Position numbers and translations under genes: made by a program. From positions 1-26,147 of the forward strand of contig NW_026971869.1 in assembly GCF_026151205.1 (NCBI RefSeq): a stretch of 26,147 nucleotides of DNA, read 5' to 3'. Below, piece after piece: positions 1 through 11,772 of this stretch. This stretch comes from Bolinopsis microptera. Taxonomy: Eukaryota > Ctenophora > Tentaculata > Lobata > Bolinopsidae. The stretch's first letter is position 1, and the number at the start of each line of letters is the position of its first letter. The notes beneath the pieces are model-generated. The model saw nothing but the letters and a program-made list of their open reading frames with translations, did no database searches and was not told where the DNA came from.

Positions 1-560
1 GTTTCCCCGGGGGGGTTGGTTCCTCCAAAAGAAAAACCCGGGGGAATTATCCCAAAAGGGGACAATTCCCCGGAGTTTTGGGGTGAACTTGATTTTGATA
101 AATAGGGTACCTGAATCCGTCCCTATCGGGTACCCTGTTTTTGGACTTGTAAAAACCAAGTTTTACTTTTAATTTCAAAATTCCCAAAAATAAATTTTTT
201 CTTTTTGTCCCTTTTGGGGGGGGGTTTTTTTTAAGATTTACTTCACTGGGTGAGCAAAATGAAATTTTTGGGGGGCCCCCCGCCCAGTGGGAACTTTAAA
301 CCAAAAGGGGGACCCCCTTTGAAAAAAGAATTTTCCCCGTAAAAAAACGTGCCTAGTTAAAAGCGAAATTTTAAAAATTTAAAAAAAATAAAAAAAATTT
401 TATATGTCCCCCCGGGGGCCCCTTCCAAACCCCAAAACTCCTAAATTTCCCTCAAACCCCCTTTTATTTAAATTACCTAAAAAACCTTTTGAAATTTTTT
501 TGAATCATGATCCCATTTTTTTTTAGCGTAAAAAAAAACCTTAGGGGTCCCCTTTAAATT
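1..560. other. Low-quality, homopolymer-rich sequence without a gene
   Basis: This stretch is dominated by runs of A, T, G and C of 4 to 10 bases and holds no credible reading frame or RNA gene. The density of runs of all four bases is not typical of a natural simple repeat and fits consensus error. The only ordered structure I see is the small inverted repeat at 104-136, listed separately. Real genic sequence could be hidden here by frameshifts. Confidence 0.6.
104..136. repeat. Short inverted repeat with AGGGTACC / GGTACCCT arms
   Basis: AGGGTACC at 104-111 is the exact reverse complement of GGTACCCT at 129-136, with a 17-nt loop. A T-rich stretch follows, but the context does not look bacterial, so I do not call a terminator. 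Arms of 8 bp with a loop of this size are expected several times by chance in 26 kb. The structure is real in the sequence, but its meaning is unknown. Confidence 0.4.
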
Positions 561-2140
561 TTAGATAAAAAAGGGGGGGAAAAAAGGGGTGGCCGGGGGG
601 AACAGTAAAAAAAATTTTTTAATTAAAAGGGGGTTTTTGGGAAAAAAGGGGTGGGCCAAACAAAGTTTAAATCCCGAAAAAAGGGGTGGGGGCAAAAAAA
701 AGTAAAAACTTTGAATACGGGTGGGGGGGCCCAAAAAACAGTTTTTTAGGGAAATAAGGGGGGTGGCTAAGGGGTTTGGGGGGGGGGCCCCCAACAGTAA
801 AAAAATTGGGGTAAAAAGGGTGTTAGGGGGGGACGGGGGTTGGGGGGGGGCCCCAAAACCCCAAAAAATTGGAAAAAAGGGGGGGCGGCCCAAAAATTTA
901 ATATTTGAATGAGGGGGGGGCATAAAAAGGGGGGGCCCGGGGGAAACCCCCCAAATTTGAAAAAAAAAGGGGGGGGCTTTTAAGGGGGGGGCGACCAACA
1001 GTAAAAAATTTTTTGGAAAAAAGGGGGGGGCGGCAAAACACCAATATCGAATAAAGGGGTTTTCCATAAAAAGGGTTGGGGGCAGCAAAAAAGTAAAAAT
1101 CTTGAAAAGGGGTGGGCGGGAAAAAAGTTTTTTAAAAAAATTTAAAAAAAGGGGGGGGGGCAATAAAGGGGGGGGGGGGGGCCCCCAAAAAATGCCAATA
1201 TTGAAAAAAAAGGGGGGCATTTAAGGGGGGGGGGGCCAACCCGTAAAAAACCTTTAAAAAAAGGGGGGGGCGGGGAACAGTTTTTTTAAAATTGAATAAG
1301 GGGTTTGGGGAAGCAACATGTTAAAATTTTTAATAAGGGGCGGGGCAAAAGGGGGGGCCGGCCCAAAAAAGTAAAAAAACTTTGAAAAAAGGGGGCCGGC
1401 AAAAAAAAGTTTTATTTTTTGAATAAGGGGGTGGCAAAAAAGGGTTTTTTGGCAAAAAAGTAAAAAAATTTTAAAAAAAGGGGTGGCCGGGGGGGAAACA
1501 AAAAATCCCCGAATAAAAGGGGTGGCGGCCCCAACGTGTTTAAATTTTTTAAATTTTGGGGGTGGCCATAAAGGGGGGGGGGCCAAACAGTTAAAAAAAT
1601 TTAATAAGGGGGGGGGGGGAAAAAAACAGGGTTTTTAAATTGAATAAAGGGGGGGGGGGGAAAAAAAAGGGGGGGGGCCAACAGTTTTTAAAATTGAATA
1701 AGGGGGGGGGTTTTGGGGAAAGGGGGGGGCGGGGCCAAAAAAAGCCAATATTGAATAAGGGGGGGGGCAAAAAAGGGGGGGAGCAAAAAGTAAAAAACTT
1801 TTTAAAAAAGGGGGTGGCGGGGGAACAGTTTAATATTGGGGGAAAAAAAGGGGGTTTTCATAAGGGGGGGGGGGGCAAAGCCAATATTGGAAAAAAAGGG
1901 GGGCAATAAGGGGTGGGGGCCCAAAAAAGTAAAAACTTTAAAAAAAAGGGGTGGGGGTAAAAGGGGGGGGGGGGAAAAAGCCCCAAAATTAATAAAAGGG
2001 GGGGGGCATAAGGGGGGGGCGGGCAAAAAGTAAAAAACTTGGGATAAAAAAGGGGGGTTGGGAAAAAAGGGGGGGGGGCCCCGGGAAAAAAAATAATTTT
2101 AAAAATGGGGGGGCAAATTAAGGGGGGGGCGGAACAGGTA
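561..2140. repeat. Degenerate purine-rich minisatellite
   Basis: About 1.6 kb is filled by an irregular tandem pattern. A G box, best seen as GGGGTGGC (for example near 586, 1430, 1481, 1520, 1559 and 1812), alternates with A/T segments of two kinds. One resembles AAAAGTAAAAACTTTGAAAA and the other resembles CCAATATTGAATAA. Equivalent G boxes are usually about 39 to 51 bp apart, giving roughly 30 to 40 copies. Because homopolymer lengths are unreliable, the true unit length is uncertain. The + strand is almost all A and G, so the minus strand has few stop codons. That creates long Pro/Phe/Leu-rich open frames (561-1220, 1254-1586 and 1802-2026, minus) and a Gly/Lys-rich plus frame (1640-1909). 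I regard these as by-products of the repeat, not genes. The G runs could form G-quadruplexes if their lengths are real. Confidence 0.75.
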
Positions 2141-2845
2141 CGCCCCGGTTAAAAGGGCCCCAACAGAAAAAGTTTTTTGGTCTATTTAAGAAAAAAAGAA
2201 AACAGCTATCTAAGGAATACTTCTACGGGTTAAAAAGATGACTTACGGGAAATTTTTTTTAAAAGATTAAGGGGTTGGGTATCTTAAAAATTTTCCCCTT
2301 TAAAAGAAACGAAGGTTTGAACCTTTACGAAAAGTTTGAACCCCTAATTTTTAAAAAGAAGGAACCCGAATCATTGGGGTTTGATATTTATTTTTTATGA
2401 AAGCCCCAAACCTTAATATGTTTATCTAGTTTTTGAAACTGTTAAAAGGAATTTTTTTTTTTTTTTTTACTTTACTAGTAAAATTTTCCTTCCCCGAAAA
2501 CGGCCCATTTTCATTTTTTATAAAACGTTTTTTTTTAATTTTTAAATTTTTGGCAAAAAAAGGAAAACTTGGGCCTACCGATTGGGGTAAAAAAAAAACT
2601 TTTTTTTTTGAATTTTTTTTAGGTCGCCCCCCCCCCCCCCAACAAAATCTTAAATTTTAAAAAAAAAGGGGGGCCACCCAAAAAAAAAAACTCTCAAAAA
2701 AAAAGGGGTTTTTTCCCCCGCTTTATTTGAAAAAAAAGTTTTTTCAAAAATTTTTTTTTTCTTGAATTTTAAAAGGCCAGCGGATAATTTCAAAGAATCT
2801 CAAAAAAACACCTTTTTTTGGTGACCCGTGATTTTTTTTTTGGCT
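2141..2845. other. Unassigned sequence with long T and C runs
   Basis: No gene is visible. A T run lies at about 2451-2468, and a C run of about 16 at roughly 2625-2640 is followed by A-rich sequence. The short open frame at 2433-2660 (plus) is built from these runs (poly-Phe, poly-Pro) and is not credible as a protein. Runs this long are where read errors concentrate, so their lengths should not be trusted. Confidence 0.5.
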
Positions 2846-4430
2846 TTAAAAATTTTTCCCCGCCACATCTTCAAAGTGTCCAAAAGGGTATTGGGGGGTA
2901 TGCGGTTTTCCCCCGTTTGTAGGCAGCTGACATTTGAGCTGTCCGAATAGATTATCTGTCCCTGTTTTCCCGAGAAAACCTTCTAAAATCTTGGTCCAAA
3001 AAATTAAGGAAATTTTGACCACTGGGAAAAGAGGATGCAGCACTTGCATATTTGGGGGCCCAAAAACCTTTATCCCTTGAATCTCAAGCCCCACCCAATC
3101 ACTTTTTTAAGTAACGTTTAAAGTTATCCGAGGATTGGGTCAACATGAATTTTAAATAAATGAATCCCGGTTTTTTAAGATTCCCCTTTTAAAGAAAAAC
3201 CCGACCATAACTTTCTTTGTGTTTAGTGCTCTTTACTGCAAAACTTTTGGGGGGCACGACACTCCAGCCTTAACGAGGGGAAAGATTTTCTTTCAAAATA
3301 TGATTTGGATTTTGGAAAACGGAATTTTGGAAGGATTATTGTTGGGCCTTCCACAGTCAAATTTTTTTTTGCTATATTCCCTTCTGGAGAATTAAATGCC
3401 TCTACTATGTGAAGTATATTTTTTTTTAAAAAATCTAAACCCCAACTAAGGTATGACGAAAAATGCCCTCGTAAAGTATTTTAATTAGAGTTTTGGCTAC
3501 GTAAATTGCCCTGTAATGAAAGGTGCCTCAATGTATACTTTTATAGTCTACAAGCGAAAAAAGACGCTAAAACCTTGAGTTATCCTGTTTTGAAAGGTAT
3601 TACATTAGGCATTTTCCCACATTTAGTTGCCTGGTAAAAATATTAGTTCCGGTTTTTAAAAAAAAAGGGGGCTTCTTTTTGTCCTTTGGGGCCTATTATA
3701 GCCTGACCCTTATGGTTTAGCGAGTTTTTTGGGCGGGGGTTGTCCTGAGTTTTTAACCCGTAAAACAGTTTTTTGATTCTGCCGGGTTCAATTTAAAATG
3801 CAAATCTCGATTTTTTCGATTTTTCTCCCTGTCAAGGTAATGGGTAACCTAATTGGGGGCCAAAAAAAAATTGAAATTTCGGACTTCTTTTCCCCAATTT
3901 TAACAGGAAAATCAGTGAGTTTCGCGTTGCTACTTACCTGAAAGACAAATTTTCACCGAAATTTGTATCGGAACGTTTCTGTCCCAGGGAATACTTTGGT
4001 AAATTTTATTCGATGTAAAATTTGGAAACCAGTGAAAAAATATTTTGCAGCACAACTACCATATATCTACAATTAATTATCCTGTAATTAACCAAAAATT
4101 ATCTAAAATTTTCTTTTTCCAGAAACTACTCTTAAATTTTGAAACCTTCGAAACAGCTGTTTGAGCTTACTAGAAGAAAAAACTAAGTCTAAATCACATA
4201 AAGAAAAAAATAATTTTAAAAAAATTCTTTCGCTCGACAGATTCCAAATAATTTAAAAGGTTTTTTTAACTTTAGTTAGAAAACCCCAAAATTGATGAGT
4301 TTTTAAGTTGATGAAAAACAATTTCGGGGTTTGTCAAAATTTTTTTTTAAACTTTGAAGGAGAAAACTTTGGGGGTTTTAAAAGGGGGGAATGGGGTTTT
4401 AAAAACCCTTGCCCTTGTATGGTAAAAGGC
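2846..4430. other. Unassigned AT-rich intergenic or intronic sequence
   Basis: Composition is more natural than in the first 2.8 kb, particularly around 3100-4300. There is no recognisable gene, RNA or repeat. The minus frame 2846-3094 (82 codons) has unremarkable composition and no motif I know. A frame of that length is expected by chance. Frameshift errors would hide exons here. Confidence 0.5.
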
Positions 4431-4437
4431 CCCCCTG

Positions 4438-4650
4438 GTGCCGGTGGGGCCCGGGAAAATGATTTCGAAAAATAAAACTCCCGACACGTTTTTCGCCCCC
4501 CCCCCGGGGGGTTTGGGGGGGGTTTTGTTCCCCCCGGGTTTACGGGGGGTTTGTTTCGGGGGTTTTTTCGGGGGGGTTTTTTGGGGCGGGGTTTTTGGTC
4601 CCCGGGGGTTTTTTCCCCGGGGGGTTTTTTCCCCGGGATTCCCTTTTTAA
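4438..4650 (+). repeat. G/T-rich short tandem repeat with G-quadruplex potential
   Basis: Runs of five to six T start at 4563, 4577, 4592, 4609 and 4625, that is every 14 to 17 bp. They are separated by G or C-G runs, giving a degenerate tandem unit of about 15 bp. Within it, 4558-4591 has four G runs of at least four bases separated by loops of 7, 6 and 1 bases, which fits the standard G-quadruplex pattern. The 70-codon frame here is Gly/Phe low complexity and not a gene. Exact run lengths may be inflated by sequencing error, but the periodic order of T and G blocks is clear. Confidence 0.55.
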
Positions 4651-4715
4651 AAATGGGGGTGAAAAAAAAGGGGGTTTAAAGGCCGGGCCCGGAGGCTCGC
4701 TAAGGGGAATTTAGC

Positions 4716-4734
4716 TTTTTTTTTTTTTTTTTTT
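4716..4734. repeat. T19 homopolymer
   Basis: Nineteen consecutive T follow a GC-rich segment (4681-4700). An A-rich tail read from the minus strand, as in a retroposed sequence, would look like this. I see no recognisable element body or target-site duplication around it. Confidence 0.6.
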
Positions 4735-4837
4735 AATTTTTTACAATTTTTTTTGGTCCGCGAACAACCCCACTTGAAGGGCCTTCATGGAAAGCCGGGT
4801 GGGTCCCGGACATGATACATACTATATCTCGGACAGT

Positions 4838-4867
4838 CGGGGGTTTTGTCGGGGGTGTGTCGGGGGG
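4838..4867 (+). repeat. Three tandem copies of a CGGGGG-based unit
   Basis: CGGGGG starts at 4838, 4850 and 4861, so copies are 11 to 12 bp apart and joined by GT-rich spacers. The block resembles the larger G/T repeat 200 bp upstream and may be an outlying part of it. It has only three G runs and so cannot form a standard intramolecular quadruplex alone. Confidence 0.45.
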
Positions 4868-5316
4868 TTTTTGGTTCGAGCCTGGGGAGGGCTTTTTACC
4901 AATGGGGGCCTTATTGGTGTCGTTACATTGTGATTATTTACCCCAGGGCCCAATTTATGATTCCACAGTGCATGGCCACCTTTTCCGGGCTTACTTCAGG
5001 GTTTGGTTTCTTAGCTAGTGTTGTTCGGTTTTCAATGTAAATTACCTATAAATAGGGAAAACAATCAAACTTAGGAGGAACTGTAACCCCACACAGGTTT
5101 TTTTACCGGAAAACAGTTAGTAGTATTTAAAAAACGGATAAAAACTTTGTTTTTGTTTTTCCAAGGCCAACCGGAGCTGCAGGGGACGGAAGAGACAATT
5201 CAAGGTCCCCAGGAGCGTTATCCACATTTGAAACCCCGGTTCACTCTAAACGGAGTAAAAGGTTGTACATTTAAAGAACCACTCCCGTTTGTTTCTTATT
5301 AATAATTAAAACTCGA

Positions 5317-5353
5317 TTTTTTTTTTTTCTTTTTTGTTTAGGGGGGGGGGGGG
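5317..5353. repeat. T-rich tract ending in G13
   Basis: T12 at 5317-5328 is followed by further T-rich sequence and then by thirteen G at 5341-5353. It is a low-complexity tract, and run lengths are doubtful. No function can be read from it. Confidence 0.5.
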
Positions 5354-8300
5354 TTTGGGGTGAGGGGGGAGGGGGGACTGGCCCGGTGTTACCAGGCCAA
5401 AATGTTTACTCAAAAAAAAAACAAATATAATAATTTTATATCAATAGGAAATAAGAACAATTTCATTTCCCCGTATGGGGGGGGGGCAACATGCCATTTC
5501 AAAATATTAAATGGAAAGGGAAAATCTCAAAAAACTATTCATTATTTAGTTTTCTTCCGGAAAACAGTATGGCAATGAAGGGTTTTTATACTTTTAAGGT
5601 TTTTATTTTTTTCCAATGGGGGTTTAATAGGTAAAGAAGATAAAAATGACACTAAAAAAGTAAAAAACTAAGAATGAGCCTACTTCAAAAAAATTTTGTT
5701 CGAATTTTGTAACATTGGATTGTTGAAAATCCCCGCCGGCGATTAAAAAAAGGAATTTGTCCTATGGTTGGGCAGCTGTAAATTGATGAGATATGGCGGG
5801 GACGGTGTGTATTGGAGTGGATGGCATAAGTGTGTGCATATAAATCTAAGGGTGTAGAGGGGGGGGGAAACAAGGGCGGTTTTATTAATCGGGGCATTTG
5901 TTTGGTTAATTGTTTACGCTGTTTGATTTTTTTCTTAGTTTCCCTTGATATATACCAATTTAAACATGGGAAAATTTAGGGCCAAATCGTCTTCGATTGT
6001 TTTTCATTTTTGCTGGGATCCGGATGAGGCATAGTTTTTTTATACCCAATGTTTTTGTAAAATTGGTTTCAGGTTTCAAAATAGTCTCGGGCGGGGGGGA
6101 AGTTTGCTGCAACCATTTATATCACGGGTTTATTGCTAATTAATGGCGACCTTTTAAAAAAAAATTTACTGACGTTGTTGTACCGTGGGTGGTTGACCCT
6201 TACCTTTTTCTGGGGGAACCATTATGTAGTGGGGAATTCGAAATTTCCCAGGTATTGTTTTTAATAAAATGGGTGCACTTTTTGGGGAAAATTGGTTATC
6301 TTGGAGGAGGGACAATGGGTACTAGCGAGTAGGAAACGTTTTCTCGTTTATTTCCCAATTTAGTGCATTAAAAAATTTGAGTTTGCGTTTCTTTTACATG
6401 GGGGGTACTGTGTTACTGTCCAATTATTTTTATGTGTGAAATTAAAAAGCCAGCACTTTGGGGACTGCTTGGGGGGATATCCCGGTCTATGGTCCAGTAA
6501 TTGGGACGAAATAACCAGGTAATACTGCTCGGTGAAAGGGGCCCATTTCTGTTTTGAACAAAAAAAGCGATTTTTCAATATGGAGTGACTTGGCAGCCAA
6601 AATCCCCCATAACCCAAGGGGGGCTGCAATTAATTAGGTCTGTTGCGACTGCAACAAAAACAACTTTTGATAAAATTTGAATGGGGGACGTGCTTCGAGA
6701 GGGGCAGCTATTTTTAAGTTTGTAACATTGACTTTTTTTTTCCTATGGTATTGGGCATTTTTTCATTTTTCATGGGGCAGAGAAAGAACTTTATGATTTG
6801 GGGGACCAAGGTGTTGTTTATCACTGCTTTTATTAAACTCCTAAAAAAAAACGGGGCATCGGTTTTTTCTCTCAATTGTGGGGCACCACCAAAGAAAATT
6901 GCCACAATCCACGGATTTTAATTAAGAATTTTCTTTGTTCGAGGGGAAAAGATGCATTTTAATTCGTTTTTTTTAGATTTAGAGGGCATAACAACCCAAT
7001 ATTATGTCTACCCATTAACTGTAAAAGCATTCGCTAAGAGTTTTTTGTTTATCGTCAGAAAACTTTCATTAAGTTTCTTTCCTTCTCCTTATGTTCAGGG
7101 AAGAGCTTTGGCCCTCATCTGCGTAAACATTAATTGTAATTTGCTAAATCTGATATTTGAGGGAGGTATCGTTTTATGTAGGGTATTTATAAAAATGTAA
7201 GGTTCCCTAATATTTGGACCCCTTGATGCAACCGCCGTTATTTAACAAATTTGGTTTGGGTGACGATTTTGGGAACGAAGGGGCCAATAAATTGATGACA
7301 AAAAACTGTTTTTTTCCCGTTAGTGGAGATATGTGGGGACTTTTATAACGCCAGGTTTTTATAGTGGGCTTGGGGGAACCACTTTTATGCCGTAAATGGG
7401 GGGTCCCGCTTGCGCAAGAGGTTAATGGAATGATCCACCACAACGGGGGTCGGCGGGGGAAAGCTTTGCTGAAGTCGTATTAAAGTAAGTAAAAGTTACC
7501 TGCTTTTTGGGCGGGAACCCATTGAAATTAAGGAATGGTTGTCTTTTGCGTTGAAAAAGGCAGGGGCATGTTCACAAGAACACTACCCCGGGTAGCACGA
7601 AAAAACCGTAAATTTTAAAGTGGTTTTTTCACCCATAGTATGGCTGTATTTTATCTAAAAAACTTATAACTTCGGTTATTGCAATTAGCCTTTTTTCAAA
7701 TTACTTTAAGAGAAAGAAAGCCCCAAGAAGGAATAATGGCCTGTTATTTATTATTGTTCAGAATTTAGATCCACCTTTTGTGAATTGGGGGGACACAACC
7801 CTTCGTTCTTTCAAAAAGCGGGGCTGTGGGGGAAAAACGGATCCCTGTTTCCAAAAAGACACTGTTTGGGGGGGGGGGACAACGTGGGTCTTAGTACACT
7901 AGTAAAAAACTAGTGGGGGCACAGCTGTTAGCGATTTTTGTAGAGTTCAATTTTAGGGGTCTAGTTTTTGTGGGCTTTATTCTTAAACGCAGGTTTATGG
8001 GGTGGACGTACTGACAAATTTCTGTGGGGGCAGGTAGGGTGATGGGCTTTAAAATGGTTTAATACAACCGTGGAGTGGAGTTGGCGAAAAATAGTGTGGT
8101 TTTTTGCTATTGGGTTCCCCCCCCCAGGATCAAATATGGTCCTACTTTTAACTAATTTCTGACCTTAATTATTTGGGAGTCGGGATGTTTGGAGAAAGTA
8201 AATCCGGTTTATAAATTTTTTTTTCTTGCTAACAAGGCTGCCGGGGGAGTGCTGGGATTGGGGAGCCGTCTTCGTCAGGTCAGTTTTAATTTGTCAGTAT

Positions 8301-11300
8301 GGTTTAGATTTTTTTGTTCCTTAATTAAGACGACTGTTTATATCATTTTGCCCCAACTTGCTTACTTAGGGAATTTTCTTTGGTTTTGCTAGCAAAAAAT
8401 TTTTTTGGGAAGTTTGGGCTTTGGTTTTTTGAAGCTTTTCTTACGATGTGTTTATTTACCAAAACTTTTTCAGGGGACGGGTCATATTTTACTGCGGGTT
8501 TTTACTATTTCAGGATGGTTCCTTAACCAAATCGTAATATGGACCATCATTTTTTTTACGTATTCTTTATCCGCTTCGCTTCTCGGGACGCCAAGGGCCG
8601 CGCAATGCCGCACTCCCACATGGTTTGCCGGATTTAAACCCCACGTTCATTTTGTTCCTTCGATTTGGATTGTTCTTTTTTTGTAGGGATAGGCAGGGGA
8701 AACTCGTAAAATTTCTTATTTATTAAAGGCCAGTAATTTTCCAAATTAATTTGAAAACTGTTCGGGTTTGGGCCATCATTTGGTATTGTTAAAAAACTTT
8801 CGGGGAACCTATAACTTTTCCATACTGTTAAAATTAAGTCTCTTGAATTTTGATTTTGTTGTGGTCGGTTTAAAAAAATCTTTCGTGTTTCAGGGGTTTT
8901 TTTGAGATTAACATTTGTGAAGTTAGACGCTGGAGGCGGTAAGGCTGGTTGGTTTGGCGGTGGGGTTATCAAGATTTATTGGGCTTAGGGTGGGGGGGAC
9001 TATTTGCTAAGTTTGAATCAGTGACATAAATCTGTCGTTTTAAAGACGTTACAGCTTATTTGTATTACTCAAAGGTTGTTTGTGTTAGGATGGTGGTTCC
9101 CCCAATAATGGCGTGGGGCCTCTATGGTTCCGTTTTGGGGAGCGAGTTTGGGGCGGGGGACGGGGGGCGTGTATTTTTTACAAATTTTGAATAAAATACC
9201 GTAAAGGGGAGGGAGGACCGCAATATCCTATTAATTGTTTTCTGGGGAAACATGCTTGGTGGCTGACTGTTATGGCTTCTGTAAAATCAAGGGGTTGGGA
9301 AATCTTCCATTGGAAAATGGGGCAGGTTTCATATGGGTTTTTTACGGGTGTGTTCTCCCCTGAGGGTTTGTTTGCAGGTGCGTTAAATTTTTGGATAATG
9401 TCTAGAAAACCGGCTTTTTTTCAGGTCTTCCTTAGCGGGAATGAAACGGTAATAACATTTGGGCAAATTATTTTTTTTCCGTTCTTGTTTTGTTTATCCT
9501 TTTTGCAACTGATGGAGGCTGGTTAAATTGGGGACTTTTCGCCACTTAGTATTAGGTTGGGGTTCAGGGTTTTGGGAAGTTGATAAAAATATACCCAAGT
9601 GTACTCCCCATCAAATCGGGGGACTTTTACAACGGGGTTTGTGTGGTTTACTTAAGTTGGCTTTGCCCCCCACCTTTTGTCCCAAGAGGGGGCGGAAATT
9701 GGATCCTGGATAAAATGTTTTTCATTGAAAATTTTCAATCTAAGGGTTAAACGTCGTTAATTTCCGTTGCGGTAAAATTTTCCCCTATAAGTGCAAGTAG
9801 TTTTTCGTTAAAAAAATAAACAACCAACATATATTCATTAACCTTTTCCATAAAGTTCTCAATTTCCATCACGGTAGTTTGATTCGTTTTTTCTTTTATA
9901 TCAGGGATTTTGTTCGTTTATGGTTCATTAGAAAAATGTTTTTAAGTTGAGAGGGGTGGGCCAAGGTAGGATTTTTTTTTCCCACGTTCGGACGTTGTTT
10001 GGGTTTATACTGATTAACTAGTTAGGGAAAAGGATGTAAAAATATTGGCTCACATAGTTGAATTTGATGCTCTTCGTTGGTCATTGGCGTCGCCCAATAA
10101 GATTAAATTCGGGGTGGGGGAACTTAATTTATTGAATCGTTACGGATTTTTTAAATTTATTTGTCTCTATTAAGTTTTAATGTTTAGGGGTTTCGTCATA
10201 CGATTTTTCATAGTAGGGTTGGCGTGAAAAAATCCAGGGAAATGATACTTTTCCAACAGCCCCAAACTCGAAGTACAGGGGGGGCCCCTAAAATATCCTT
10301 AATAACATATGTGGACCCATGGGAACATTACTTTGGGGACCACCATGGGGGATGGCATGTGCGGGGAAATATTTCTTTATAGGAAGTAAACACCCAGCCG
10401 GCTGCAAGCTTGGATAACCATTTGGGATCTAGGGACTTTTGTTTTTTGCAGGATGTAACAAGGGGTGGGTTTCCATTTTATAAATAAAAATATTTTTGAT
10501 TTATGTCTTTTAACTTGGATAGTATATTAAAAAAACCTTATAGGTTTCAAAATTCAAGATTCTCTTTTTTTCAACGGAGAACCGGGGTCCATGTATGCTC
10601 AACAGAATCGTGATATGAATTTAAAAAAAGTAAATTATTATTTTTAAAAATCGGATGATTTGATCATTACAGTGATAATAAAGTGTCTTTTATTCTAGGG
10701 GCCCTTTTTCAGTTGATGAATTTTAAATAAATAAATACTGGTGATTTGGCTTAAAAAATAGAAAATCGGAATAAACAAGGTGGGTTTGCTTTTTGTTGTT
10801 TGGTGTAGGTTTTTATTGAGGGTGTGTATTTGTATTGTGATTTGTTTTGAAGCGTTTGACGTAATTATAAGGGGGGGAGGTGGGACTAATCGCCCACTGG
10901 ATACTTGTAGTTTAATAACTGAACAACTGATACTGAAGAGGAAAACGCACTTGATTTATTTCATTCTTAGGATTTGGTTGTTAGGGGACTTTTTGAATGG
11001 TTTTGTATAGGAGGGTTATGAATCTCATTGGATTTAGGAATGTGATTTCAGACATTTTTGGAGGGAGTTAACATGTGTTTGTGTGGCGATAATCGGGGTG
11101 ATAAGAAGTATATGAAAATGGGATTGGAAGCTTATCAGGATTCTGAGAAAGAAAAAATTTTTCCACCAATCAGGGTCAATTTCAATGAACATTGTTTGGA
11201 TCTATTCCTTGGTTAAAAACGAAATCTGTTAAAGGTGGGTACTGGAATTTTGAGAATCTAAATTGGATTCGTTATTTTTAGTAATTTTCAGGGGAATGGT

Positions 11301-11339
11301 ATCCCTATGATTTGGAAAGCGCCTTTCAAGCTTTTCGGG
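5354..11339. other. Unassigned 6-kb stretch, G-over-C on the + strand
   Basis: I find no recognisable gene, RNA or complex repeat. Open frames of 60 to 112 codons occur on both strands without known motifs and often face each other. The most protein-like by composition are 8634-8972 (minus, 112 codons, hydrophilic and Asn/Lys/Pro-rich) and 8405-8686 (plus, hydrophobic), but they overlap and neither can be supported. The + strand is clearly richer in G than C in places: in 8041-8100 I count 20 G and 5 C. The stretch could be intron or intergenic sequence, or genic sequence obscured by indels. Confidence 0.5.
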
Positions 11340-11772
11340 TTATATTTCTGGATAGTGGAGTGAGGGGCGAGACAGGGGGGGGGACTGTTTTGGGCTTTTG
11401 TTGGTGGATAGAGCGTCCAAACTCCAGTTCCTTGTGACGTCTAGCTGTTTTTCAGAATCCACAATAAACTGTGGCCAAAACGCTGGTTCACAAGGTTTGT
11501 CCATGGTAGCCCATTTTTTACCCCTTTGCACCCTCGGTGATATAAAGTGGATGCCCTTTATGTCTGGTGTGGTTTGCGGTTCCCCATTAAGTAGTATGAG
11601 TTTTAAAACCACGCTTTTGATCACCGGGGCATGGGGGGCATCGAAAAACAAAAAAAAACTCAGATTTGGAATATCCCTTAGGCCAGGTTCCAACATTTGG
11701 AATATTCAACACGCGTTTTTACAAATCTCTGCATTCAAAAACCCAGAAGTTATAAAATTCTTAGGTTCATAA
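11340..11772. other. Patch open on both strands, no recognised product
   Basis: This 430-bp patch has fewer long homopolymers than its surroundings. It carries a 118-codon minus frame (11340-11696) opposite a 124-codon plus frame (11398-11772). The plus frame has Cys, Ser and Gly spread through it, and the minus frame is more mixed and basic near its end. I recognise no family motif in either. Overlapping open frames on opposite strands often arise when a real frame has biased codons, so one may be a genuine exon or a decayed element. The data do not say which. Confidence 0.2.

Noticed and set aside
561-1220. 219-codon minus-strand open frame, the longest in the window
   Set aside because: It lies wholly inside the degenerate minisatellite. 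It is open because the minus strand there is nearly all T and C, and its Pro/Phe/Leu composition follows from that.
4681-4734. GC-rich start resembling the first 20 bases of a primate Alu, followed by a T run
   Set aside because: The similarity stops after about 20 bases, and no Alu body, A-rich middle or target-site duplication is present. The same holds for GGGATTACA at 23063.
4868-4885. GGTTCGAGCC, resembling a tRNA T-loop/B-box
   Set aside because: No matching acceptor, D or anticodon arms can be folded around it.
8405-8972. Overlapping plus (8405-8686) and minus (8634-8972) frames of 93 and 112 codons
   Set aside because: Neither shows a known motif, start context or splice support, and frames of this size are unremarkable among those in the window.
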